Assembly: GCA_024516035.1 (NCBI GenBank)
Contig: JAMCCL010000065.1
Span: 52,751-116,750 of the forward strand
DNA: 64,000 nucleotides
Source of the DNA: Bactericera cockerelli
Taxonomy: Eukaryota > Arthropoda > Insecta > Hemiptera > Triozidae
Direction: 5' to 3'
The translations under genes were made by a program, and so were the position numbers. Shown here piece by piece: positions 19,871 through 31,037 of the stretch (its first letter is position 1; each line of letters begins with the position of its first letter). The notes under the pieces were generated by a model that had not been told where the DNA came from, made no database searches, and saw only the letters and a program-made list of their open reading frames with translations.

Positions 19871-20566
19871 ACAACACTGCCAATTATGGACACAATACGA
19901 CCTCGTGATTGTTTCACATTGTATACACGTACATGTGCCAATTTTGAGGTTTTATACTAAATCACTTTTATCTCCAAAACCCTTGACCAATTTTATTTAG
20001 AAAACTATTTTTTTTACCATTCTAAACTCCACAAAAAATTCTGTATCCGCAAGGAGTGGACCTTATTTTTTGACTTTTTTGTCAAAAATTGCGGATTTTC
20101 TTAAATATCAGAGTTATATTATAATGAATTAAAAAAATATGAATATCATATATTGTAAAACAATAATATCCATATGCGTACAAAATTTCATGAAAATCGA
20201 ATGTATACCATACGTTCACGAGATATAAGCGTTTAAGTAAAAAGTTAGTGGTCAGGTGCATGATCTCTTTCACTAGAACCGCTAGTATGAATTTCATGAA
20301 TTTAAAATGGGACCATCTACAGAACGTCTTTTATACCTATATGTATGTGCAAAATTTCATCAAAATTTCCTGTGTAGTTTCCGAGATTTGCGCGTTACAA
20401 AAATATTTTTAACAGACCGACGGACAACAGATGGACTCAAAACCAAAGTTGCTCAGGAGGTTATGAAACGTCCAGAAAAAAATTGAAATCGGAGCAAAAA
20501 AATATTTTTTTTTACAGAAACGAAGACAATACTTTCGATTTCTAATATTAGAAATTTCTCGGAAGT
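19871..20566 (+). repeat. Family 1, most complete copy
   Basis: Runs from ACACTGCCAATTATGGACAC through CTCCAAAACCCTTGACC, TTCACGAGATATAAGCG, GGTCAGGTGCATGATCTC, ACAGACCGACGGACAACAGA, GTTGCTCAGGAGGTTATG to the terminal palindrome at 20531-20566. About 700 bp, non-coding, used here as the family reference. Confidence 0.85.
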
Positions 20567-20890
20567 AGGAAGGAGGGAAAAAGAGACAGGAAGAGAGGAA
20601 GAGGAAAATGATCGATGAGAAGGAGAAAGAAAGAGAAAGCAGTTCCGATAATTGGTAAAAAATGACAAAGAAATGAAAAGAAATAATAATATATAATATA
20701 ACAAGAATTAATAGTAAAAGATCAGGTGGAGGGAACAGAAAATGAAGCAGAACGATAAAGGGGAGGGAAAGATAAGAGAGATGGGGAGGAAAAGAAGCCG
20801 AGAAGAGAAATGTGAGAAGAGAAGAAGAGGAGAGGTAGAGGAGGAATGGGAGGAAGAGATTAGAAGGGGTAGAGAGAGGATTAGAATCCC
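20567..20890. repeat. GA-rich tract
   Basis: Purine-rich plus strand. The Lys/Glu/Arg frame at 20742-20972 and the Ser/Leu frame opposite are artefacts. Confidence 0.85.
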
Positions 20891-21328
20891 AGGGTCGCCT
20901 CATGATATTACATCGTGTATAATTAGCCATGTCATCAATCATAAGGAACGAAATTCTCTAGTTTCGCAGTAATAATATTAATAATCATCTTACAGGGTGA
21001 ACCAAGTTGATAACTAAGGCCCGTCATATGAATAAGTATTAAATTTCTAGGATATAAAATGATAAAAATGCGCTGTTATTGGTTGTAAATCAAATAGTAG
21101 AAGGCAAAACAGGATTATCAAACACCTCGGCCAAGGTGTGAAGAACGCCTATACAAAGAAAGAAACAGCCCGGTAGAGTGTAAGGTTACGGAAAACATAG
21201 TTCCCATGCATTTCATGTACTTTCAGCAGCGAAAATTCAACATGAACTTCAAAAGTTGCGAATTTTTATTGCAGAAATGGACTCTATGTTGAAAAATAAA
21301 TTGATTTTCGCGTCTAATTACGAATTTG

Positions 21329-21366
<38 letters not shown>

Positions 21367-21414
21367 AAAGTTAGCGGGAAGTGGGCGGAAACAATAAAAC
21401 GAAATCTTATGTGT

Positions 21415-21790
21415 ATATACTCGTAAACTCTGTTTCGTGTTAATATAGGCCGGTTGGCTGGCGCTAACGGTGAGCTTGATAATAAAAGTTGTCAGGCGCA
21501 TGGTCTCTATTACCAAGAACCGCAAGTGCAAGGTTGATGAATTTAAAATGGGATAATCTACAGAATGTCTCATATATGTTTACAAAATTTCGTCGAATAA
21601 TAAGTTCAGCAGTTTCTGAGATTTAAGTGTAACAAGCAATGATTTTAACCGATAAACAGACACAAATCCAAAGTTGTAGGACTCAGGAGGTTATAAAACG
21701 TCCAAAAATATAAAAAAAATTGAAATCGGAGAATTTTTTTTTACAAAAACGAACACTTCCGATTTCTAGTATTAGAAATTTATCGGATAT
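21415..21790 (+). repeat. Family 1, second-half copy
   Basis: GTCAGGCGCATGGTCTC, GGGATAATCTACAGAATGTC, GGACTCAGGAGGTTATAAAA and the terminal palindrome at 21755-21790. A 30-odd A run (21329-21360) lies just upstream. Confidence 0.8.
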
Positions 21791-22083
21791 AATACCAACT
21801 AAACTGCTTACAAAAAAATATTATTGAAAATTTAAACCTACGTTTGGTCAAATTGTGATACAACCTGCATAAAATTTCAGAAAACAAATTAAAATTATAT
21901 TGCCGCAATATTTTTTTCAATAAGAATTATGTATTCTGCAAACGATTCAAAAACTGTAATGGGAGCTCTATCGGTAAGGTTTTGTAGTCCACGAAGTCAG
22001 GGTTTGAGTTGTGCTTTAGTAACAAAAAGTCGTTCAAAATCTTTTATCGTAAATGGTTTTCTTCTGAATTATCGTGAAATAAA

Positions 22084-22317
22084 TCTTAATTATAAATGTC
22101 AAAGTCACTGACTGACTGACTGACTGATCATCATTGTTTCTCCGAACTGGTAAGTCCTAGGAAGCTGAAATTTGGTAGGTAGCTTTGTCTTATAGTCTAG
22201 ATGTGCAATAAGACGGGATTTTTCTAAATTCCCACTACAACACCTGCCATTCACGAAAATGGACTTTTTGCTTTCACGGCCATGCCTCGGCCCGCAAAGC
22301 GGTCGACAGCCCGCTAG
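22084..22317 (+). mobile_element. Non-autonomous Helitron (family H2)
   Basis: Starts TCTTAATTATAAATGTCAAA between A (22083) and the body and ends GACAGCCCGCTAG before T (22318). The 3' hairpin is CCCGCAAAGCGG(T). 234 bp, no ORF. Sister copies are at 31952-32157 and 58089-58320. Confidence 0.88.
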
Positions 22318-22659
22318 TTCTCTATAAAAAATAATCATTACCGGGGAGGAGACACTGCTCGACTACAAAAAACTAAAAAGACAACAGACTAAGATAATTT
22401 CTTTTTAATATCTTTGTTAGCAAATTGTCTGAAGTCATCAGCAAAGCGCTTGTTACATTTTTTTTTTTTTTTTTTTTTTCATTTTCTGTTTAGAACATGG
22501 ACAGGATAAAAAAATGTGTCATTTTTTTGCCGAATGTATTATATGTACAAAAATTATTAAAAAGGATATTTAATCACTTTAAAAGAGATAAAAAGTACAA
22601 CAGGAAGAGTAAGAAAGAGAAGGATACACCAAAGATAGAAAAAGAGAGTGTTGTAGAGA

Positions 22660-22800
22660 GAGAAAAAAAAACTGGTGTGACAACACGCGACTCTCCTTCT
22701 CCCCCGAAAAGAAGCCAAATTAGGCCACTGGTAACAGATAGTACAAAATGAATGGCAATTTCGTAATCAGCACCTCAAAATCAACGTCATCGTTTTTGGC
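22660..22800 (-). repeat. Family 2 fragment
   Basis: ACTGGTGTGACAACACGCGACT, GGCCACTGGTAACAG and CGTAATCAGCACCTCAAAATC match the 45160-45290 part of the family in the same orientation. Confidence 0.65.
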
Positions 22801-23029
22801 GTGGAAAAAACGGCATGATAGTGATAACTTTGGAACGGCTTGGATTTCTTAATTTCGATAAATCTAAAGATACGAAGTCGTAAAGGTGTTGGTTCAAGGC
22901 GGAAAAACGGTCATCACTTTTGTAACTTTTGGCCATAATTTTAAAACGGTTTAGAATTTTTGAAATCTGATAATTTTCTGGAGTTGAATTTGTATTTTAA
23001 CAGGATCATGTTACCATAACTTTTTCGCT

Positions 23030-23400
23030 ATCTGTTTCGCTAATTTACTTGTTGAACGGCAATAAAAACTGACAGTCAGAGTATGATTTTTCTGAACTAT
23101 TTTGATTTGAATCGAGAAAATTACACCACGACCGCCATTTTCTATTTCCGTTCAACAAGTAAATTTAAAGAGATATCAAGTTTGAAGGGATAAAGAAAGA
23201 TAAACATAAGAGAAATATATTCAGAGAGGAGTGCAGAGAAATAGAAAGAGACGAGGTAAAGGTGTTCTCAATTTGATAACATTTATTTTTAGCTAATTAT
23301 ACTCATTCTATTGAGTGGGGCGTTCTTCCTTTTGTAACCATGAAGTGGTGTTTTTGGGGGATATCAGTTCTTTTTGTACGAAAATATAGGTACACTACTA
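23030..23400 (-). repeat. Dispersed repeat with an internal 126-bp hairpin
   Basis: A hairpin at 23042-23167 has ends AATTTACTTGTTGAACGGCA and CCGTTCAACAAGTAAATT. The following sequence matches 60270-60500 in reverse. The hairpin may be a small MITE, but no target duplication was found. Confidence 0.6.
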
Positions 23401-23479
23401 AAACTTATGAAAACGAAGAAATAAGCTGGAAAAAGGATATACAAATTTGTCTTTTTTTAATTGTATTATTTTTGCCTAA

Positions 23480-23640
23480 GATCTGCATGTCCTGCTTCAC
23501 ATTAAAGCAGTACTATTTTTCCTACGAGTATGAGTGGACCGAAATCCAAGTAAGAGCAGAAAATCTCCCTGGGAATCGACCAGGTCACATGTGTGCAATG
23601 CTAGCGTAACTGCTCTGCCACAGTGACTACTACAAAGTTG
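23480..23640 (-). mobile_element. tRNA-derived SINE (family D), truncated
   Basis: On the minus strand: GTAGTCACTGTGGCAGAGCA, then GTGACCTGGTCGATTCCCAG (B box), then TCTGCTCTTACTTGGATTTC. It is the same family as the intact copy at 43910-44220. Confidence 0.75.
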
Positions 23641-23690
23641 TTTTATAATCCATTTTTTTTTTTTTTTCAATATAGTTTTAGCAGTAGGTA

Positions 23691-25375
23691 TACAGGGTGT
23701 CCCACCAAAGTTGGACACCTCAAATTACTCGGCCGCTAAAAGAGTTTCCGAAAAAAAAAACCCTGGGTTACATGTCCTAATTATGCGTGAATTTCAGTCA
23801 TGAATTTTTTTTATACAGGGTGGTTCAAAAGTCAGTAATTGAGGTGTCATCTTTCGAATTTTAAATGAATCGACCTGAATTTTATTTAATAATTTTACTT
23901 CTTATTGGTTCCTGGTTACTTTTTTAAACAAAAATATTACATACAGGGTGGTTTTTTTTCGACCAATTTTTTTTTTCTAAATCTCGAATAACTCAAGTTC
24001 GTTTAATTTTTTAGATAACAAGAATAGAGAGTGTTTGTATGATGAATACACGCATTTTCAATTGGCATCAATTTTTTTATACAGGGTGGTTCACAAGTGA
24101 AATAATGACTTGATTTTTTTTAAAATCGAGTTTTTTTAATTTTTTATTTGGGATTAATAATTGTCACTTAATTTTACACACTTTTTGTTAGTCATTTCGA
24201 ACAACAAAACTAAAGTGGTGTACAGGGTGAAACATAATTTTTTTGTAACACCCTGTATATGGGCAATTAATGAGACGTAAAATTAAATAGAAAGACTAAA
24301 TAAATATACAAGAAAAACTTCGATTTTTTAATGATATAATAAAGTTATGGTGTTTTAACTAATATTGTCGCATGGACCACCCTGTAGATATTTTCTTAAT
24401 GCATCATATGGTAGCGAAAATGTATAAAATTCAAAAGGAGTCCAAATCTGAAAGAAACTAATGAATTCAGAAAGCCTTTTTCAATTTTGTGTCGACACCT
24501 AGCTTCTTTTTATTTCAAGTTTTAAAATTATTCAGTGTGGACACCAAATTGAAAATGGCCTCAAAATTCGTGCTTTTTACTTTTTTCCCCTAAAATCCGA
24601 AGTCTTCGTTGAATTTTATACAACTTGGAGTACCCACATGATAATTTAAGAGAGTATCTACAGGGTCGTCCATGCGACAATATTAGTTTAAACACCATAA
24701 CTTTTTTTAAATCATTAAAAATCGAAGTTTTTCTTGCATATTTAGTCTTTCTATTTAATTTTACGTCTCTTTCACTGCCCGCATACAGGGTGTTGCAAAA
24801 TATAACTCACCCTGTACAACACTTTAGTTTTTTTCCGATATGACTAACAAAAAATGTGTAAAATTAGGCGAGAATTATTCCTAAATTTTTTTAAAAAAAA
24901 ACTCAGTTTTAAAAAAAATCAAGCCATTATTTCACTTGTGAACACCTGTTAAAAAAATTGATGCCAATAGAAATTGTGTGTATTCATTACACAAACACTG
25001 TCTCTTCTTGTTCTCGAAAAAATTAAAGAACTTGAGTTATTCGAGATTTAGAAAAAAATTAGTCGAAAAAAACCACCTGTATTATAATTTTTAAAGAATC
25101 AGACCGTTAAGAAATTTAATATAAATGTCAAGTCACTCATGACCATGACACTGTGATCATCGTTACAGCCAAAGAAGTCTAGAAGCTAAATTTGTGTACT
25201 TTGTTTTGTTAGAGCATAGACGTTTTTCGAACTCCACTACAACACGCATGGCGAAAAGGATTTGCTTAGGCAGCTCGCGCAAGCGGGCACAGCCGTATTT
25301 TCAAATAAATTCATTTCGATCCATTTAAAATTCGAAAGTTGACACCTCAATTACTGACTTTTGAACCACCCTGTA
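23691..25375. mobile_element. CAGGGTG palindromic element, copy 1 (damaged)
   Basis: The left end is TACAGGGTGTCCCACCAAAG. Internal CAGGGTGG or CAGGGTGA blocks and their inverses follow as in copy 2. The right end stops at the internal ACCACCCTGTA, so the outermost block is missing. At about 25085-25310 a rearranged stretch contains Helitron H2-like sequence (AATATAAATGTCAAGTCACT, then CTCCACTACAACACG). No ORF. Confidence 0.82.
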
Positions 25376-26280
25376 TATGGGGGTACCGCCAAAGCGCCGC
25401 CGAGTGACCGCGGAAGTTTTTTTTTAAAAAAACCTCGAGCTTCAAGCATTTAAAACTCAACCAAAATTTATATTTTAAACTTGAACCATATTATGTCCGG
25501 TGGTAAGCCGAATGCGGGGGGAAAAAAAAATAAAGTATGAATTTTTTACTAATTTTGGGGGTGCTCGTAAAAGCGGTTAGGGGTATCAGAAAAAGGTCAA
25601 ATAAAAAGTAGGTAGTCATCTTCTATTCGACGAGAAAAACAAGAATATGAAGAAAAAATATTAAAAAGTTTTATTGAAGGTCAAAATTACAAAAGAAAAT
25701 ACATACGAACTAGGTTTAGCGCAAGTATACACGCTCGTTTTGTTTTTCTTGGCGTTGCAAAACTAGCGTTTTGCTTGATAAATTAATAGAGAGAGAGAAA
25801 GAGAAAGAGAGACAGGAAAAGTTCGGTGGGAAAAAAGCAAGTCACTGCCAAAAAATTCAGTTAAAAAGAATACAGAAAAAAAACAAATGGTTTTGTTTCT
25901 CTTTTTGTTTTTATTTATTTCTCTTCCTCTTTGTGAAAATTTATTTATTCTGCTTTTAATGAAATTTATTAATTAAGTTTTTTGTGTACGATTTTGTTTT
26001 CTGTCCTTGTCGCACGAATAATGAAGATATACAGCTGGGGGTTTTTTAAACAAGGTTGCTTTTTCCGTTTTAGTAAATTGGAATTCTAAAATCGAAATGG
26101 ATCAACAAAAATATGTATTATCCACGGGAAAACTGTAATTGGTATTAGTGCTGTTTTATCGTCACAAGGAAAACAGTTCCAGAGAAATAGAGGAGCAATT
26201 TTATTTTCACCTTCAAATTTGACGATTGACCTAGTGCGCTACGTAACACTTGGCCACTTTAACTATTTTTAAGGTTTATG
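25376..26280. other. No recognised feature
   Basis: Contains a scrap at 25740-25785 (TTTTTCTTGGCGTTGCAAAA + CTAGCGTTTTGCTTGAT) identical to the end of the RT remnant at 7088-7128, and a GA-rich patch at 25785-25830. Otherwise unassigned. Confidence 0.4.
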
Positions 26281-26520
26281 CATAGCGTGTAGATTTAAGA
26301 AAGAAGTGTGGAAACGAACCCCAGTTGCATGGAAACGCCACATAGCGCGACACCATCTCAGAGGAGTAGAATATTTCTCGCGGTCCATTTATGTTTATGT
26401 TAACATTTGATACGGGTGAGGAACGAGGAGAGGAGACCCCTTTGCAATCCTAGACCTGAGGACGCCACGATGTAGGCTGGCCGGGGGTGGTTTCCACACT
26501 TCTTAATTCTACATGCTATG
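26281..26520. mobile_element. Small MITE-like element
   Basis: Inverted ends: left CATAGCGTGTAGATTTAAGA then AGTGTGGAAACGAACCCC; right (reverse complement) CATAGCATGTAGAATTAAGA then AGTGTGGAAACCACCCCC. About 240 bp. Flanks GGTTTATG and GGTTTAGG are a possible 8-bp duplication with one mismatch, overlapping the end by a base. Non-coding. Confidence 0.65.
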
Positions 26521-27029
26521 GTTTAGGTATGAATTCAAAAAGATTGATATAAAATAATGATTATTTTATTTTATTGTACATGAATCTCGTCATATCCAAA
26601 TGGTGTGGATGTTATAAGATGTTTGTAGATCACATCTCTGAAGTCTGTTGGTCTCATTCGCTTGATTTAAGGGGTATTTTGTTGAATGATTTGATGTAAC
26701 ACATTCCATAATACGAGACTAGTATTCATTGTATGTTGTAAATAGAAACTTTGCTGTTGAAATTCGAAAAAATATAATAGCCATCTTTCTTCCGCTTTTG
26801 AAACGGAAAGCCTTGGCTCCAGACCACCAGCACGTGTGGTCAGTCAACTAGTTTCTTGAAACTGAAAGCACAGACCAATAAATTCTATTCTATGAGATTG
26901 TTGAAACTAAAAGCATGCAACAACACATGCAATCTATTATACTTTATTGTCTTCTTGAACTTTTAAACCCGATGCCAAAACTGTAGTAATGTTTCATAGA
27001 ATGGTAGGTATGCACGATATGTATACTTT
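26521..27029. other. No recognised feature
   Basis: AT-rich sequence with small local inverted repeats (for example TTTCGTTTTTGAAACGGAAA-like at about 26805) and nothing I can name. Confidence 0.35.
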
Positions 27030-27418
27030 TTACATCCGAGAAATTTCTAATATTAGAAATCGGAAGTATTGTGTTCGTTTTTGTAAAAAAAAAAATACTT
27101 TTTTGCTCCGACTTTTTTTTTTTTTTTTTTTTTCATATTTCTGGACGTTCCATAACCTCCTGAGCAACTTTGGATTTGTGTCCGTCTGTCGGTCCGTCGG
27201 TCTGTTAAAAATATTCATTGTAACGCGCAAATTTCAAAAACTACTCAACCGATCGTCATGAAATTTTGCACACAGGAGTTCTGTAGATGGTCCCATTTTA
27301 AATTTATCAAATTCGTACCTGCGGTTCTAGGTGAAAGAGACCATGCGCCTGACCATTAACTTATTACAACGCTTATATCTCGTGAACGGTACACCCGATT
27401 TTGATGAAATTTTGTATA
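27030..27418 (-). repeat. Family 1, second half (split copy)
   Basis: Starts at the palindrome (27035-27067), then TATTGTGTTCGTTTTTG, CTGGACGTTCCATAACCTCC and GGTACACCCGATTTTGATGA. The copy is split by the 27419-29076 element and continues at 29077. Confidence 0.85.
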
Positions 27419-29076
27419 TACAGGGTGTCCCACCAAACTTGGACACCTCAAATTACTCGGCCCCTGAAAGAGTTTTTGAAAAATAAAAAAATCTAGGGTA
27501 CATGTGCTAATTATGCGGTTTCAGTTATGAAATTTTTTTAATACAGGGTAGTTCAAAAGTCAGAAATTGAGGTGTCAACTTTCGATTTTTAAATGGATCG
27601 ACCTGAATTTTATTTGATAATTTTACTTCTAAATGATTCCTGAGTACTTTTTTAAACAAAAATATTACATACAGGGTGGTTTTTTTTCGACCAATTTTTT
27701 TTCTAAATCTTGAATAACTCAAGTTCGGTTAATTTTTTCGATAACAAGAAGAGAATGTGTTTGTGTAATGAATACACGCACTTTCAATTGGCATCAAAAA
27801 AATTTATACAGGGTGGTTCACAAGTGAAATAATGACTTGATTTTTTTTAAAACCGAGTTTTTTTAATTTTTTATTTAGGATTAATAATTCTCGTTTAATT
27901 TTACACTTTTTTCGTTAGTCATATCGAAAAACAAAACTAAAGTGTTGTACAGGGTGAGACATAATTTTTTTGTAACACCCTGTATATGGGCAGTCAAAGA
28001 GACGCAAAATTAAATATAAAGACTAAATATGCAAGAAAAACTTTGATTTTTAATTAAACTAAAAAGTTATGGTGTTTTAACTAATATTGTCGCATGGACC
28101 ACCCTGTAGATATTTTCTTAAACTATCATGTAGGTACTCTAAGTTGTATAAAATTCAACAAGGAGTCCAAATCTGAAAGAAAAAAAATGAATTCAAAAAG
28201 CCATGCTCAATTTTGTGTCTACACCTACCTACTTTTTATTTCAAGTTTTAAAATCATTCAGTGTGGACACCAAATTGAAAATAGCTTCAAATTCGTGTTT
28301 TTTACTTGTTTTTCCCACATGATTCGAAGTGTTCGTTGAATTTTATACAACTTAGAGTACCTACATGATAGTTTAAGAAAATATCTACAGGGTGGTCCAT
28401 GCGACAATATTAGTTAAAACACCATAACTTTTTAGTTTAATTAAAAATCAAAGTTTTTCTTGCATATTTAGTCTTTATATTTAATTTTGCGTCTCTTTGA
28501 CTGCCCATATACAGGGTGTTACAAAAAAATTATGTCTCACCCTGTACAACACTTTAGTTTTGTTTTTCGATATGACTAACGAAAAAAGTGTAAAATTAGA
28601 CGAGAATTATTAATCCTAAATAAAAAATTAAAAAAACTCGGTTTTAAAAAAAAATCAAGTCATTATTTCACTTGTGAACCACCCTGTATAAATTTTCTTG
28701 ATGCCAATTGAAAGTGCGTGTATTCATTACACAAACACATTCTCTTCTTGTTATCGAAAAAATTAACCGAACTTGAGTTATTCAAGATTTAGAAAAAAAA
28801 TTGGTCGAAAAAAAACCACCCTGTATGTAATATTTTTGTTTAAAAAAGTACTCAGGAATCATTTAGAAGTAAAATTATCAAATAAAATTTAGGTCGATCC
28901 ATTTAAAAGTCGAAAGTTGACACCTCAATTTCTGACTTTTGAACCACCCTGTATAAAAAAAATTTCATAACTGGAACCGCATAATTAGCACATGTATCCT
29001 AGATTTTTTTATTTTTCAAAAACTCTTTCAGGGGCCGAGTAATTTGAGGTGTCCAAGTTTGGTGGGACACCCTGTA
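27419..29076. mobile_element. CAGGGTG palindromic element, copy 2 (complete)
   Basis: 1658 bp from TACAGGGTGTCCCACC to its inverse GGTGGGACACCCTGTA, inserted at TA in a family 1 repeat. Each arm carries the same order of internal blocks at about 120-200-bp intervals, each opening with the end-like motif: CAGGGTAGTTCAAAAGTC (CAGGGTGG in sister copies), CAGGGTGGTTTTTTTTCG, CAGGGTGGTTCACAAGTG, CAGGGTGAGACATAAT, and the inverse CACCCTGTATATGGGC and CCACCCTGTAGATA nearer the centre. The right arm is the inverted copy. No ORF. A TA target suggests a Tc1/mariner-type transposase acting in trans. Confidence 0.9.
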
Positions 29077-29490
29077 TACATAATTACATATGCATAGTAT
29101 TGTTTAACATAGACCATTTATATTTATTTTAAATTAATTATAATTTGACTCTGATATTTACGAAAATCCGAAAGTTTGGACAAAAAGTCAAAAAAAAGGA
29201 CCACGATTTGCCGATACAGAATTTTTTGTGAAATCTAGAATGTAGAAAAAACGGTATTCTACCACATAAAACAAATTTGAAGAAAATCGGTTCAGTCGTT
29301 TTGGAGACACAAGTAATTTTGTATTAAATCTCAAAATTTCTCGGAAGTAATAAGGTCCACCACTTGCCGATACAGAATTTTTTGTAGAATCTAGAATTAC
29401 AAGTAATTTAGTATATAATTTCAAAATTGCCACGTGTATATGATGTGAAACAATCACGAGGAAGTACTGTATCTATAATTGGCAGTGTTT
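29077..29490 (-). repeat. Family 1, first half (continuation of 27030-27418)
   Basis: Resumes with ACATAATTACATATGCATAG, then GATTTGCCGATACAGAATTT, CGGTTCAGTCGTTTTGGAG and TAATTGGCAGTG. A short internal duplication repeats the CCGATACAGAATTTTTTGT block at about 29358. Confidence 0.82.
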
Positions 29491-29522
29491 TTTAGTTTTA
29501 TGTCACTGTATTGTATATTATA

Positions 29523-29985
29523 TACAGGGTGTCCCACCAAAGTTGGACACCTCAAATCCCTCGGCTTAAATGATTTTTTAAATCATGAAATTCCAATGGT
29601 ACATGTCCTAATCAGTCATAATTTTTTTTTTAATACAGGGTGGTTCAAAAGTCAGAAATTGAGGTGTCAACTTTCGGTTTTTAAATAGATCAACCTGAAT
29701 TTTATTCGATAATTTTACTTTTAAATGGTTCCTGAGTGTTTTTTCAAACGAAAACATTACATACAGGGTGTTATTTTTTGGACCAATTTTTTTTCAAAAT
29801 CTCGAATAACTTGATTTCGTTTATTTTTTGATAACAAGAAGATAGTGTTCATGTAAAAAAAACTCTCAATTTCAATAGGTAGAATTTTTTAAACAGGATG
29901 GTTCATAAGTGAAAATAATGACTTGATTTTTTTAAAACTGAGCTTTCTTAAATTTTTATTACGGACAAATAATAATCCTAATTTT
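29523..29985. mobile_element. CAGGGTG palindromic element, copy 3 (left part only)
   Basis: TACAGGGTGTCCCACCAAAG, then the CAGGGTGGTTCAAAAGTC, CAGGGTGTTATTTTTTGG and CAGGATGGTTCATAAG blocks. It stops at about 29985 where a LINE fragment begins. More diverged than copies 2, 4 and 5. Confidence 0.8.
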
Positions 29986-30257
29986 TAAGGTGCGATATCA
30001 GCATTTTGGAAAAGATGGAAATTAGTTTGTGGTGAATCAACTACTGTGTTTTTTAGACCTTCTATATTCCAATTTATAATGTTTAAAAGTTTGTATTTGT
30101 TGCTTTGACCTCTGTTTCTTCTTGATTTGGTTTCTCCTTTGGATATATCTGGGATTGTTATTTCTGGATAAGCATTGACACTTTTTAGACATGTGTTTAA
30201 AATTATTTTATTTTTTAATGATAATAATTGATTTCTTGAGTATTCAACTTTACACAT
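29985..30257 (-). pseudogene. Non-LTR retrotransposon, start of endonuclease ORF
   Basis: Starts at an ATG at 30255-30257 (MCKVEYSRNQLLSLKN). After a Lys/Arg-rich linker it reads KLLNIINWNIEGLKN, which looks like the first strand of an APE-type endonuclease (family form: xIxxWNvxGL). The frame ends where the CAGGGTG element copy 3 begins. A 30-nt A run (30276-30307, plus strand) lies just upstream. This is a 5' fragment; no downstream domains were found nearby. Confidence 0.5.
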
Positions 30258-30276
30258 TTTGGTACTGTTATTTTGG

Positions 30277-30311
<35 letters not shown>

Positions 30312-30559
30312 TAGTTTCTAGTGTAAGTATAGTTTAATAGGGAGTTATTTATTTCAAATATAAATCTAGTGTTAGCAACTTTTGAAACTTTGAGGGGTAG
30401 GTAATACAGTAATTTAAACTAAGTAGATAAGACAAAGACAACACGAAATAAAAGAAATTATTAAAATAGAAAGAAATTCGCGTGATACTGCGCGACCGTC
30501 CGGTGCAGCAGCTCGATCCAAACTCAAGAATTCTTAATAAAAAATGAAAAGAGTGTTCT

Positions 30560-31035
30560 AATATTTTAGAGGAGGAATTAGCGTATACCTTTTTTAACGT
30601 ATATTTTTTTAGAGGAGGAATTAGCGTATACCTTTAGGATTTCCAATTTCAACATCGGAGCAATTGGTATGAAATCGGAGGAATTGGGGTCCGCCCGAAT
30701 TTTGTTGTCCGTCCGAAAGTTTGACCGGGTCGCTGCGCAACCCGGCCTAACCGCCTGCGCTAATTTCAACCTAACCTAAGCCCCTCACCCAAGCTATCCT
30801 GGCCGGCTAACAAAACACAACATTTAGTCTGACAACCGTTTGTCTGACAAGGAGTCTCCTCAAATAAAATAAATTTATTTATGATGAGAGAAGGAATTCA
30901 CAAGAAAAAGTTTATCTATCTGACCACAGTAATCGGAGGAATTGACCATACCCTCTCCGTGTACCCAAAATCAACCGAGGAGGAATTAGAGTCCAGAGCA
31001 ATTAGAGAGTCATTAAATCGGAGGAATTCACATAC
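30560..31035. repeat. Region with repeated GGAGGAATT motifs
   Basis: GAGGAGGAATTAGCGTATACC occurs twice 45 bp apart (30567, 30612), and GGAGGAATT recurs at about 30676, 30944, 30979 and 31019. GACCGGGTCGCTGCGCAACC + CGGCC lies at 30722. This may be one arm of another motif-repeat element, but no opposite arm was found. Confidence 0.45.
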
Positions 31036-31037
31036 GT

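Noticed and set aside
27525..27722. A conserved 65-residue protein found at several loci (27.5, 33.9, 35.1, 36.5 kb)
   Set aside because: All occurrences are the same arm block of the CAGGGTG palindromic elements, including inverted ones, so similarity reflects repeat copies and not protein conservation.
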